Source: Candidatus Iainarchaeum sp.
Lineage (GTDB): Archaea > Iainarchaeota > Iainarchaeia > Iainarchaeales > GCA-2688035
Direction: 5' to 3'
DNA: 22,508 bases
Assembly: GCA_017609945.1 (NCBI GenBank)
Contig: JAFCCZ010000010.1
Coordinates: 1-22,508, forward strand
In this document: positions 7,407 to 14,772 of the stretch, in pieces
Layout: each line of letters starts with the position of its first letter
Numbering within the stretch: the first letter of the stretch is position 1
The notes under the pieces: generated by a model
Databases searched by the model: none
What the model was told of the DNA's origin: nothing
What the model saw: only the letters and a program-made list of their open reading frames with translations
Position numbers and translations under genes: made by a program

Positions 7407-7951
7407 AGGAAAAGGTAATTAAGCCGGTTTGCGGCGATTTGATTGACGACAAAACAGAGTATTTTATTAACAATACCGGAAGGTTTGTTCTGGGCGGGCC
7501 TGTGGCTGACGCAGGCTGCACTGGTCGAAAGATAATTGTTGACACATACGGTGGGGTTGGAAACCACGGCGGCGGGGCTTTCTCAGGAAAGGACCCTACA
7601 AAGGTTGACAGGTCGGCAGCCTACATGGCAAGGCACATCGCGAAGAACATTGTGAAGGCAGGAATTGCGGACAGGGCGGAGATTCAGATCTCTTACGCTA
7701 TTGGGAGCAGGGAGCCAATAAGCCTTTTCGTTGACTTGCACGGAACAGGAAAGTGCGATGCAGAGAAGGTTCGGGAGGCGGTGAAGAAGATTTTCCCGCT
7801 GCAGCCGTCCGAGATAATTAAGTACCTTGACCTGAGGAAGCCGATCTTCAGGAAGGCCTGCGTTTACGGTCATTTCGGCCACGAGGACGAAATCTTCACG
7901 TGGGAAAAGACCGACAAGGCTGAGGAGCTGAAGAAGGAGTGCGGGCTTTAA
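7382..7951 (+). pseudogene. metK: S-adenosylmethionine synthetase, C-terminal part (frameshifted)
   Basis: This is the C-terminal half of bacterial-type MetK. The frame is open from about 7340 and its homology begins at PVVVAAQHDPDVELDKLRED (7343 on), so the TTG at 7382 is not a natural start. The signature regions are intact: TGRFVLGGPVADAGCTGRKI, YGG.G.HGGGAFSGKDPTKV with its conserved Lys residues, YAIG, and the C-terminal FGHED...WEKTDKA. Joined to the N-terminal half it would give about 336 residues, against about 385-400 for the family. The junction is therefore an out-of-frame internal deletion of roughly 150 bases or a misassembly. The gene is followed by a GGCTTTAAAGCC palindrome over its stop codon and a T-rich tract. 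Confidence 0.85.
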
Positions 7952-7987
7952 AGCCTGCCCCTTATTTCTTTTCTTTTTTTGATTTTT
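7944..7987 (+). terminator. T-rich terminator after metK
   Basis: The perfect palindrome GGCTTTAAAGCC (7944-7955) overlaps the metK stop. T-runs follow at 7962-7987 (TTATTTC, TTTTC, TTTTTTTG, TTTTT), the usual form of archaeal intrinsic termination signals. Confidence 0.5.
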
Positions 7988-8021
7988 CCCTTACTTTCCC
8001 TTATTCCCTTACTTAGATATA

Positions 8022-8037
8022 GTATATATTATATAAA
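8022..8037 (+). promoter_or_regulatory. TATA region of the YbaK-like / tRNA-binding operon
   Basis: GTATATATTATATAAA lies in a strongly AT-rich tract 45-60 bp upstream of the GTG at 8084. It is the only promoter-like element between metK and this operon. Confidence 0.45.
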
Positions 8038-8083
8038 GTTGTAATAAATTAATGTAAATAATAAGCTAATTTGGGGGCCTGCG

Positions 8084-8497
8084 GTGCTTGAGGAGTTTAT
8101 TGAGGGAAACAACCTGAGGGCAAGGCTTGTTCAGGGCCGTGGCACTGGAAGCAGGATTAGGTGCAGGGTTTTTGTTGCCGGTAAGGAAGAGGTTCTGCTA
8201 ATAACCCTTAAGAGTTCGACAATTGATTTTGGCAAGGTGGAGAAGGCTTTTGGGAAGAGGGTTGAGCCCGTTCCAGAGGAGAGGGTAGAGGAGATGACCG
8301 GCTATAGGAAAAAGTTTTTGCCGCCTGTTTCAATTTACGGGGTCAAGGTTTTGCTTGATGAAATGGTTGCAGGGAAGGAGCTGGTTGTTTGTGCCCTGTC
8401 CAAAGAGAAGAGCCTGGAGATTCCCGTTTCAGAGATAAAGGATTTTAATGATGACCTAACAGTAGTTGATATAATCAAAAAGGGGGGATTGGATTGA
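8084..8497 (+). CDS. YbaK/ProX-like aminoacyl-tRNA editing domain protein
   Basis: This 137-residue protein resembles the YbaK/EbsC (prolyl-tRNA editing) fold, whose members hydrolyse mischarged tRNAs such as Cys- or Ala-tRNA(Pro) in trans. Matching parts are the N-terminal helix and strand (LEEFIEGNNLRARLV), the strand LLITLKSSTIDFGKVEKAFG, the EEMTGY element and the C-terminal strand-turn VKVLLDEMV...LVVCALS. Free-standing YbaK proteins are usually about 155-165 residues. Here the loop before the first core strand is shortened, and I do not see the usual Lys-Thr that forms part of the active site, so substrate or activity may differ. It starts at GTG 8084, since the frame has no other start back to a stop at 8045. 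The next gene's TTG overlaps its TGA, indicating coupling. Confidence 0.7.
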   Translation: MLEEFIEGNNLRARLVQGRGTGSRIRCRVFVAGKEEVLLITLKSSTIDFGKVEKAFGKRVEPVPEERVEEMTGYRKKFLPPVSIYGVKVLLDEMVAGKELVVCALSKEKSLEIPVSEIKDFNDDLTVVDIIKKGGLD

Positions 8498-8817
8498 TTT
8501 CTTTTGAAGAATTTAAGAAACTTGAAATGAAAATAGCCAAGATAGTTAGGGTGGAGGGCATTCCTGGAAAGGACAAGCTCTTCAAGCTGGAGGTTGACCT
8601 TGGAGAGGGTTCCCCAAGAACTCTTGTTGCGGGCTTGAAGCCGCAGTACTCTGCTGAACAGCTGGAGGGCAAAACAATTGTTGTTGTAAGCAACCTTGCC
8701 CCGGCAACCATTGCTGGCGTTGAAAGCAATGGAATGCTTTTGGCAGTAGACCTTAACGGCAATACAGCTTTACTTACTGTTGACAAGGAAGTTCCCCCTG
8801 GCTCAAAAGTAAGCTAG
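8494..8817 (+). CDS. free-standing tRNA-binding OB-fold protein (MetG C-terminal / CsaA / EMAP-II type)
   Basis: This 107-residue protein consists of a single tRNA-binding domain. It begins ISFEEFKKLEMKIAKIVRVE, the usual start of MetRS-beta and CsaA domains. VAGLKPQYSAEQLEGK and the conserved NLAPATIAGVESNGMLLA follow. In archaea such proteins act in trans as the beta subunit of methionyl-tRNA synthetase or as a general tRNA-binding cofactor. The TTG at 8494 overlaps the preceding TGA (TTGA) and gives the family's usual N terminus, whereas the ATG at 8527 would cut off the first strand. Coupling to the YbaK-like gene suggests it delivers tRNA to that editing domain. Its TAG abuts the convergent TraB-family stop with no base between. 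Confidence 0.85.
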   Translation: MISFEEFKKLEMKIAKIVRVEGIPGKDKLFKLEVDLGEGSPRTLVAGLKPQYSAEQLEGKTIVVVSNLAPATIAGVESNGMLLAVDLNGNTALLTVDKEVPPGSKVS

Positions 8818-9969
8818 TTACCCTAAAAGTGAAAGGATGCAGGGGAGGGCTATTATGGTCCCGATTGTGCTGCCAAGGTTGCTGTAGGCTGCAACAAGTA
8901 GGACGCGGGTTACGCGGTTTCTTGAAAAATCACCATATGATTCAAGCGTCTTAAGCTCCTGGAAATCCCTTACCTTCGGGCCGCGCATTTTCATCTCCAT
9001 TGCCGCCGCAAACCAGCCCGCCGCAAGCGCAGGGTGCAGTGAAGTGAATGGCGCGGCAAGAAAGGCGGTGGCAATTGAGAAAGGGTGTGCGCGAGCAGCA
9101 AGAGCGCCCAATGCAGAGAGCACCCCATTTATAAGGAACCAGAGGAGAAAGAGCTCAAGGGTTGCCCCAAGGCCCTTTGAGTAGAGTCCGTATCCAAGAA
9201 GGGCTGCAACAAGAACCGGAACAAGGTATTTTGCAAACCTCAGGATGTTTCTCTTCTTTTGGACTCTTGAAATTTTTGAAACGTCAATTTCCTTTCCCAA
9301 ATATTTTTTGATTCCCTCAATATGGCCTGCTCCGACAACCGCAAGAATTTTTTTACCAGGGCTCTTCATAACCCTGTCTGCAATAAACATGTCTCTTTCG
9401 TCAACAAGCACCCTTTTCACAGAGGGCATTTTTTCGCTCAGCTCGGCCAGCAGGGCATTGAGAGTGTCCTTTTCCTTTAATTTTTCAATGGCCTTCTCGT
9501 CAAGGGCCTCGTGCTTTTGAAAGGAGGAAATCACTATCTCAAAGAGAAGCCTTGCCTTTTCCACCAGCCCCATTTCATCCAGGGCCCGCTTCAGCGTAAC
9601 CCTGATGTCCCTGTCCAAAAGGCTTACCCTGATTCCATTGGACTCTGCCAGTTTGATTGCCTCAAGCATTTCAGTGCCAGGCGTCATTCCAAGTTCCTTG
9701 CCCAGCTTTTTCTGCATGCTGGAGAGAAGCACGTTTATCAGGAAAAGGTATGTTTTGTCCTCTTTTACAATTCTTGACAGGTCGGTTTCCAGCCATTTCT
9801 CGCCGGATTTCAATTGGACAAACCTTTGCCTGTCAAGCTCAACGGCAACGCATTCCGGTTTCTCCAATTCAATTGTCTGCCTAACCATTTCAACGGATTT
9901 TTTGCCAATGTGTGCAGTGCCAACAAGCACAATTTCCTTTCCACCAAGCGTTAATCTTTCAACAGGCAT
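8818..9969 (-). CDS. TraB/PrgY (GumN-like) family membrane protein
   Basis: The soluble N-terminal domain (about 240 residues) carries the TraB family motifs. These are a GTAH near the start (LVGTAHIGKKSVE), the VAVELD.QR strand, LDRDI and the C-terminal GAGHIEG. The fold resembles metal-dependent EreA/ChaN/TIKI-type hydrolases, in which GxxH and E residues form the active site. About four TM segments follow (ILRFAKYLVPVLVAALLGYG, LELFLLWFLINGVLSALGAL, a hairpin around HPFSIATAFLAAPF and a terminal one ending ILSLLG), as in archaeal PrgY homologues. I prefer the ATG at 9969 (383 residues), because a TATA box at 10014-10029 would start transcription near 9993. A TTG at 10002 would add 11 residues. 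The family is named for pheromone shutdown in Enterococcus, but its archaeal function is not established. Confidence 0.88.
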   Translation of the reverse strand: MPVERLTLGGKEIVLVGTAHIGKKSVEMVRQTIELEKPECVAVELDRQRFVQLKSGEKWLETDLSRIVKEDKTYLFLINVLLSSMQKKLGKELGMTPGTEMLEAIKLAESNGIRVSLLDRDIRVTLKRALDEMGLVEKARLLFEIVISSFQKHEALDEKAIEKLKEKDTLNALLAELSEKMPSVKRVLVDERDMFIADRVMKSPGKKILAVVGAGHIEGIKKYLGKEIDVSKISRVQKKRNILRFAKYLVPVLVAALLGYGLYSKGLGATLELFLLWFLINGVLSALGALAARAHPFSIATAFLAAPFTSLHPALAAGWFAAAMEMKMRGPKVRDFQELKTLESYGDFSRNRVTRVLLVAAYSNLGSTIGTIIALPCILSLLG

Positions 9970-10013
9970 TGCACAAAACCCAAGCCATTGTTTCAAATTC
10001 AAAACGTTGGATT

Positions 10014-10029
10014 AACCTTAAATAAGGTT
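10014..10029 (-). promoter_or_regulatory. palindromic TATA element of the TraB-family gene
   Basis: AACCTTAAATAAGGTT has perfect 6-bp arms around AAAT. On the minus strand it reads CCTTATTTAAGG, about 50 bp before the ATG at 9969. It could be both TATA box and operator. Confidence 0.45.
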
Positions 10030-10103
10030 GCTCTTACTCGGCCGGCGAAACCCTGCCAAACCCCAAAAGTATTATTGGCGCAGGCGCCGCAAACTAACAA
10101 TTA

Positions 10104-10117
10104 GCTTTATATATGAG
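10104..10117 (+). promoter_or_regulatory. TATA box of the Cys-rich surface protein gene
   Basis: GCTTTATATATGAG lies in the AT-rich 10100-10150 region. Transcription would start near 10137, leaving a leader of about 55 bases before the ATG at 10192. A short TTAGCT/AGCTAA inverted repeat (10101-10106, 10135-10140) flanks it. Confidence 0.4.
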
Positions 10118-10191
10118 ATAGTTATTATATTGATAGCTAAAATAAATTTGCAGAATGTAAAACACAAAAACGGTTAATTAGTGGATATTAT

Positions 10192-11013
10192 ATGATTGCA
10201 AGGAAAATAGCTTTGATTTCAGTTTTGCTTGTAGGCATAATTTTGTTTGCCTCAAGCGCAAGCGCTCCCAGATTCTTTCTTGACGAAGACGTGCAGAATT
10301 TTGCATGCGGCCCACGCTGGATTAATGAGGGGGAGGATGGAACTACACCAATGGCAGGCAGGCTGTTGGGGAATTTCCAGAGCCCAGGCGAATTCTTTGA
10401 CGGGGCATTTGGAATCCCCAAGAAACCAAATGACCCCTGTGGATTGTATGGTCAGGTACTTGTTAGTTCTGTAAACGTATGGGTTTGCATACAGCCTGGC
10501 AATTGTTGCAGGAACGACCAAAGGCCTGGACTCTATGACCCCTTTGATATTGCCAACTGGGAAGCGGGAATAAGGTATGATGAGGGCGGCCGATGCACCC
10601 CAAATGCAGGGGCTTTCCTTGACCCAAGAGGGCTTCCGCACGCCTGCAAAAAGTCCTGCCCTGGCTTAACTGGCTTGGATCTTGTGACGCTTGGAATAAC
10701 CACTGCAGACCCGGATAATATTCAGGAGATAATGTATAAGCGCCTTATAAATAGGTATAATATGGATCCGTTCTTTGGCCTTGACCCGGCACTTGTAGGG
10801 AGTGAAGTGTCCTTCCCATTTCTCAACGTTCAAAAGGATCGCAAACTCATATTCACTGTCAATGTGGCAAACCTTGGAACAAAATCAAACGATGTAGATG
10901 TTCCTGTTGTAGCATACTACGGCTTTTGCAATGACCCAACAAACCCTTTGGCCCGTTTATTGCTGCCGCGTCCACTGAAGACGATTTTGCAGAGTCCTTT
11001 GAGGCAATTCTGA
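10192..11013 (+). CDS. N-terminal part of a large Cys-containing surface protein, before a -1 frameshift
   Basis: This 273-codon frame starts with a signal peptide (about residues 1-25, MIARKIALISVLLVGIILFA, cleavage near SASA). A region with scattered cysteines follows, then a CARDB-like strand pair (KLIFTVNVANLGTKSNDVDV, about 223-242). After ND-PTNP (codon ending 10947) the last 21 residues are unlike protein and end at 11013. The -1 frame instead continues sensibly as FGPFIAAASTEDDFAESFE and runs into the 600-residue frame that follows. The switch point is AAACCCT (10941-10947), in phase as A AAC CCT, a textbook X XXY YYZ arrangement. The joined product would be about 876 residues. A one-base error or a real mutation is the plain alternative. 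Confidence 0.75.
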   Translation: MIARKIALISVLLVGIILFASSASAPRFFLDEDVQNFACGPRWINEGEDGTTPMAGRLLGNFQSPGEFFDGAFGIPKKPNDPCGLYGQVLVSSVNVWVCIQPGNCCRNDQRPGLYDPFDIANWEAGIRYDEGGRCTPNAGAFLDPRGLPHACKKSCPGLTGLDLVTLGITTADPDNIQEIMYKRLINRYNMDPFFGLDPALVGSEVSFPFLNVQKDRKLIFTVNVANLGTKSNDVDVPVVAYYGFCNDPTNPLARLLLPRPLKTILQSPLRQF

Positions 11014-11018
11014 AGCCA

Positions 11019-12821
11019 TTGGTAATTGAACCCTATGGGGTTGGAAGGGCTGAGTTTAATCTGGATTTGACTGGCGGAAGGTTTGAAGAGGCTGTTGCAT
11101 ATGTTACTGAACAATTGAACATAGAGGTTAATCCGAATGAAGCAGTGCTGCCGGTTTGCCTGATGCCAAACTATTCAATCGGAGGAGACGGAACCCTGGT
11201 TGCTGCCGCTAATGATGTGGATCCTTCCAACAATCCATTCCAAATTTTTGTAAATGTTGTGAGACAATATGAGCCCTCTTGTGAATCGGGCGATACAAGA
11301 ACCTGTGGCCAGAACATTGGCATTTGCACTCCAGGAATACAGACCTGTGTTAACAGCATTTGGGGCCCGTGCGTAGGCGCAGTACTCCCAATGCCGGTTG
11401 AAATTTGTAACAATAGGCAGGACGATGATTGTGATGGCCAAACCGACGAGCAGCCGTGCATAGACTTTTGCCCGGATTGCATTGGGCCAGGGCCAACTCC
11501 GCCTGAGGCAGAGATTCTTGGAAACTGCCTTTCATCCGGAGTCGGGGTAACCTGTGATTTTTGGATGAGCCCAACCCCGCCGCCTTTCCCGCACCACCAC
11601 CTGGATGAAAACCCCTCTGACACTATAGCCACCACTAAGGTTATTCCTGACCCTGTTTCAGGAACAAATTTGGATATGTCCCCCGTAACAATTGGCGACT
11701 CGTTCACAGAACTGCCAATGGTCCAAACAACCTTTGAATTTTACCTGAACGGAGAGCTTGAGCGCAGGTACACAAACAATCCGCGCGGAGTGGCAACATT
11801 TGTTCCCTTCTCCCTTGGAGAGCAATATGTGGTGGTTGCATACAGGCCGGACGAAGGTTCAAGGAGGATAGGTTACTTTGTGGCCCAGGCCACTGAGGTC
11901 TTTGATCCGTTATGCGACTGGTTTGGATTATGTGACCTAGAATGCCTTATTCCTGGAAGCTGCGAGCTGCCGCCACCAGAGTGTGACGGTTCAGAGTGCA
12001 CTGTAACCTGTTTAGAGGACTCAACAGGTGCCAACTGCCCTGATGGCTGTGATGAAAGCGACCCAGATTGCCCCAACTGTATTGGGCTAGGGTGTGACAC
12101 AATTGAAATTTGTATTGGGGCACACTGCCAATTCTCTAATCTAGGTCCATTTGAGTGCTATGGAAACAGCTGCCCGGATTGCCAAGTCCAGAACTGCGAC
12201 AAGGTTTGTGTAAACTGCCAGGACACCACCTGCCTTGGAGCAGACTGCCCGCTTGAGTGCGCTGGAGAAGATTGCAGGTTTATTACCACCTATTGTAATA
12301 CTGTTGTGAACAATGAGGGCAAGCTGGTTACTGCCAGCGCTTATCCAGGTGACATAACCCGTGTGTGCCAGGTTTTCTGTAAGGGGGGAGACTGTCCAGA
12401 AGTTCCAAAATACCCACCCGTAATACGCGGCTATGTAGACGAAAAAGGAATTCACATTATTGTCAGCTACAAGAACGGCGACCCAATTCCCGGAGTAATG
12501 GTTACGCCAACATTGCAGGGCACGTCTTATACTGCAGGATACACAGACGAGCTTGGTGAATACACTATTATTCCGCTGTTGAGTGGAATGTGGGAGTTTA
12601 ACCTAAAGGGAGATGAGTTCAGTGAAACCATTGAGATTCCATGGTCCAATGTTCTGGCAAGCGCGATAAACGCGCTTTCAGGGCCACTGGGAGCAATATT
12701 TGGGGCTTCTGCACTGGAAACCCCGGAGCTCTTGATTTTGATGCTAATCCTCTCGCTTGGAGCGGCGTACCTTGCTTATACCGGGTCAAAACAATTGTTT
12801 GATAAAGGGGCGGTGAGATGA
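11019..12821 (+). CDS. C-terminal part of the large Cys-rich surface protein (MopE-like motif, CxGxxC array, TM anchor)
   Basis: The frame is open from 10947, so the TTG at 11019 is not a real start. In order, from residue 1 at 11019: a beta domain to about residue 85; a MopE-type module (88-147) with CG.N.G.C.PG.Q.C, WGPC and the Asp-rich CNNRQDDDCDGQTDE, likely a calcium or metal loop; a Pro-rich linker; a beta domain (about 200-290); a Cys-rich stalk (about 310-460) with eight Cx[G/D]xxC hexads; a carboxypeptidase-regulatory-like beta domain (PPVIRGYVD...GYTDELGEYTI); and a TM segment (about 568-590, LLILMLILSLGAAYLAYTG). The cytosolic tail is short. Its TGA overlaps the ATG of the following small membrane gene. 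It looks like a disulfide- or metal-stabilised cell-surface stalk. Confidence 0.8.
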   Translation: MVIEPYGVGRAEFNLDLTGGRFEEAVAYVTEQLNIEVNPNEAVLPVCLMPNYSIGGDGTLVAAANDVDPSNNPFQIFVNVVRQYEPSCESGDTRTCGQNIGICTPGIQTCVNSIWGPCVGAVLPMPVEICNNRQDDDCDGQTDEQPCIDFCPDCIGPGPTPPEAEILGNCLSSGVGVTCDFWMSPTPPPFPHHHLDENPSDTIATTKVIPDPVSGTNLDMSPVTIGDSFTELPMVQTTFEFYLNGELERRYTNNPRGVATFVPFSLGEQYVVVAYRPDEGSRRIGYFVAQATEVFDPLCDWFGLCDLECLIPGSCELPPPECDGSECTVTCLEDSTGANCPDGCDESDPDCPNCIGLGCDTIEICIGAHCQFSNLGPFECYGNSCPDCQVQNCDKVCVNCQDTTCLGADCPLECAGEDCRFITTYCNTVVNNEGKLVTASAYPGDITRVCQVFCKGGDCPEVPKYPPVIRGYVDEKGIHIIVSYKNGDPIPGVMVTPTLQGTSYTAGYTDELGEYTIIPLLSGMWEFNLKGDEFSETIEIPWSNVLASAINALSGPLGAIFGASALETPELLILMLILSLGAAYLAYTGSKQLFDKGAVR

Positions 12822-13036
12822 TAACCAAAGACCCGGCAAAATCAACCAGCCAAATTCGAAAGGAAACAATGCAGCGCGGCGCAATAGGCTTTGTTGCCTT
12901 TATTTTGCCAGTGGTAACCACAAACCTGACCAGCGTGTATTTTGGAATTGCCCTTGCGACAGTTGAGATTGCCGCAATATTCCTAACGGAGTATCTCATA
13001 AAAGGGGCAAAGCGAAAGAAGGCAATTAAGGTATAA
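12818..13036 (+). CDS. small two-TM membrane protein
   Basis: The ATG at 12818 overlaps the stop of the Cys-rich surface protein gene (ATGA), so translation is probably coupled. The 72-residue protein has a polar N terminus (MITKDPAKSTSQIRKETMQ) and two hydrophobic segments (about 21-40 and 43-62, split by a TNLTSV turn). A strongly basic C terminus (KGAKRKKAIKV) follows. The pattern suggests both ends in the cytosol. It may anchor, assemble or stabilise the large surface protein encoded just before it. No family is recognised. Confidence 0.7.
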   Translation: MITKDPAKSTSQIRKETMQRGAIGFVAFILPVVTTNLTSVYFGIALATVEIAAIFLTEYLIKGAKRKKAIKV

Positions 13037-13094
13037 ATCTTTTGCACCCAAACACTTTCTTTAATCCACTATTTCTGGCAATGCCCGCGGAGAA

Positions 13095-13105
13095 GATATT
13101 TAAAG
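13095..13105 (+). promoter_or_regulatory. TATA box of the polytopic membrane protein gene
   Basis: GATATTTAAAG is centred about 29 bp before the ATG at 13130. The spacing fits a leaderless mRNA and supports that start. Confidence 0.55.
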
Positions 13106-13129
13106 GGGTTAAGCGCTTTTACTATTCGC

Positions 13130-14686
13130 ATGAACTTCAAAAAGCTGCTCTTGCTTTTTGCACTGTGTTCCCTGGCCTTTTACACAAGATTCAGTGCTAC
13201 AGACAACTTTAATCCCATTCACCTGGACGAGTTTGACCACCTGGCAATTGCATCTGAAATTGAAAGCACACAGCATTACGTTTTCTACAACCCCCTTGAT
13301 AAGGATCACCCAAAGCAGGCTCTGAATTGGGCAGTTTTTGAATCGTCATTTTCTACCCTGCTTGTCTCCCTGCTGATACTTCTGCCAATCAGTCTAATTG
13401 GGCTATCAATGCCGTTCTCCATTTTTACTGCAGTGCTTGCATCGCTTGCAGCCCTTCTACTGTCCAGACAGATTTTCAAAAGTACTCTTGCACACTTTAC
13501 GGTTGCGGCCAGTGTTTTCTTCATCCAGAACAATTTAATCCCCTCAGGAATGGTGTTTGCTATTCCAATGCAGCTTGCTTCGGCCCTTCTTCTTATGCTT
13601 GCCTTCCTTTTTGTAAAGGCAACCTCTTCAAGAAAGTACGCCATTATTTTCCTCGCGGTGCTGGCAAACTGCCTTTTTGTGCACCCTGCATTCTTTCTCA
13701 TTGCCCTGTCAACATTTGCCCTGGCCTCTTTATTGCAGCCAAACCTGATTCTTAAGAGTTTCCACAGGGCAGCTCTTGCCGCGCTTGTGCTGGTTGCAGG
13801 CATTATGGCAATTGAATCAATTCCAAGCCTTGGGCTGCAGAACACTCTTTTCTGGAAGCCGCTTAGTGGATGGGGATATGATTTCGCTGGCTGGCTGACA
13901 GTGCCAGGGATTGCCCTTGCGGTTGTTGGAACAGCCGTAGTCTGCAGGATGCTTGTAAAAGGCCAGTCCCTCAAACAAAGGACGGCTGCAGCAGTCATTG
14001 TTTCCGCAGCCCTAACAGGCCTGGTTGCAACGGCCTATTATTCCTATGCAGGAAGTTGCCTGCTTGGCCCCTGCCCCCGGACAATGGGGGCCTTCATGCT
14101 GTTTGCCTTTGTCTTGGCGGGGGCGGGATTTTACGCGATTTTGCAGCTTTTCCTTAGGTATCTTGCCCGCGTTCCGAAATTTAAGGCACCAGTTCTTGTA
14201 CTTGCTGCGCTTGCACTGGCTTTTATGGCAGTTCCTGCCCTAAATTACAGCTCTCTGAGGCTTTCACCGAGTTTTTCAGGGCCATACCTTGCTCTGGGCG
14301 AGGCAGGCGTGAGGGCAGGAGAATGGTTTGGGTTGAATGCTTCCAAGGGAGACGTAGTTTTTGCTTTTCCCTGGGATGGAAAGGGGATTTTTGTGGTCTC
14401 CGGAATTAATGTTACCCCGACAACTTCGGCGAGGCTGGGGAAAGTAAATGCTTTGACTGTGCGAAAGCACGGCAAGGCAAAGAATCTCATCTCTTTCTTT
14501 GAGCAGAGCTGCAGCACAAAGGAGGAAGTGCTTAATAATTTTGAGGCAAGCTGGATTTACCGCTCAGGCACTTTTGATTTAACAGGCCTTCAATACAGTC
14601 AGGCGCCGGATTTTTACTGTGAGAAAATGGACAAGGTTTACCAGGGCAGTTTTGGCAATGACTCGGTTTACTTTTGGAAGGGATAA
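13130..14686 (+). CDS. polytopic membrane protein, GT-C glycosyltransferase-like
   Basis: This 518-residue protein has an N-terminal TM segment (4-20) and a first external loop containing HLDEFDHLA (Asp33-Glu34). About ten further TM segments reach to residue 370, and a soluble C-terminal domain of about 145 residues follows. An acidic pair in the first loop, many TMs and an external C-terminal domain are the plan of GT-C enzymes (PMT, ArnT, oligosaccharyltransferase), which use lipid-linked sugars outside the membrane. The C-terminal domain has FAFPWDGKGIFVVSGINV and several cysteines (CSTKEE, FYCEKM). The start is supported by a TATA box placed for a leaderless transcript. Surface-protein genes lie on both sides, so glycosylation of those proteins is an attractive inference. 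The family call rests on topology and the DE motif only. Confidence 0.6.
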   Translation: MNFKKLLLLFALCSLAFYTRFSATDNFNPIHLDEFDHLAIASEIESTQHYVFYNPLDKDHPKQALNWAVFESSFSTLLVSLLILLPISLIGLSMPFSIFTAVLASLAALLLSRQIFKSTLAHFTVAASVFFIQNNLIPSGMVFAIPMQLASALLLMLAFLFVKATSSRKYAIIFLAVLANCLFVHPAFFLIALSTFALASLLQPNLILKSFHRAALAALVLVAGIMAIESIPSLGLQNTLFWKPLSGWGYDFAGWLTVPGIALAVVGTAVVCRMLVKGQSLKQRTAAAVIVSAALTGLVATAYYSYAGSCLLGPCPRTMGAFMLFAFVLAGAGFYAILQLFLRYLARVPKFKAPVLVLAALALAFMAVPALNYSSLRLSPSFSGPYLALGEAGVRAGEWFGLNASKGDVVFAFPWDGKGIFVVSGINVTPTTSARLGKVNALTVRKHGKAKNLISFFEQSCSTKEEVLNNFEASWIYRSGTFDLTGLQYSQAPDFYCEKMDKVYQGSFGNDSVYFWKG

Positions 14687-14713
14687 AGTCTGAGCGTTAA
14701 TTTCCCAATGCTA

Positions 14714-14767
14714 AGTTTTAAATAGAGGGTTCAATTTATATCTATAGAAAATTATTTTGATGGTGAA
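14714..14767 (+). promoter_or_regulatory. promoter and ribosome site of the KaiC / surface receptor operon
   Basis: AGTTTTAAATAG (14714-14725) would start transcription near 14745. A GGTGA ribosome site (14762-14766) then lies 6 bases before the TTG at 14773, which decides this start. A second AT-rich box (TTTATATCTATAG, about 14735-14747) is an alternative. Confidence 0.45.
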
Positions 14768-14772
14768 TTCAC

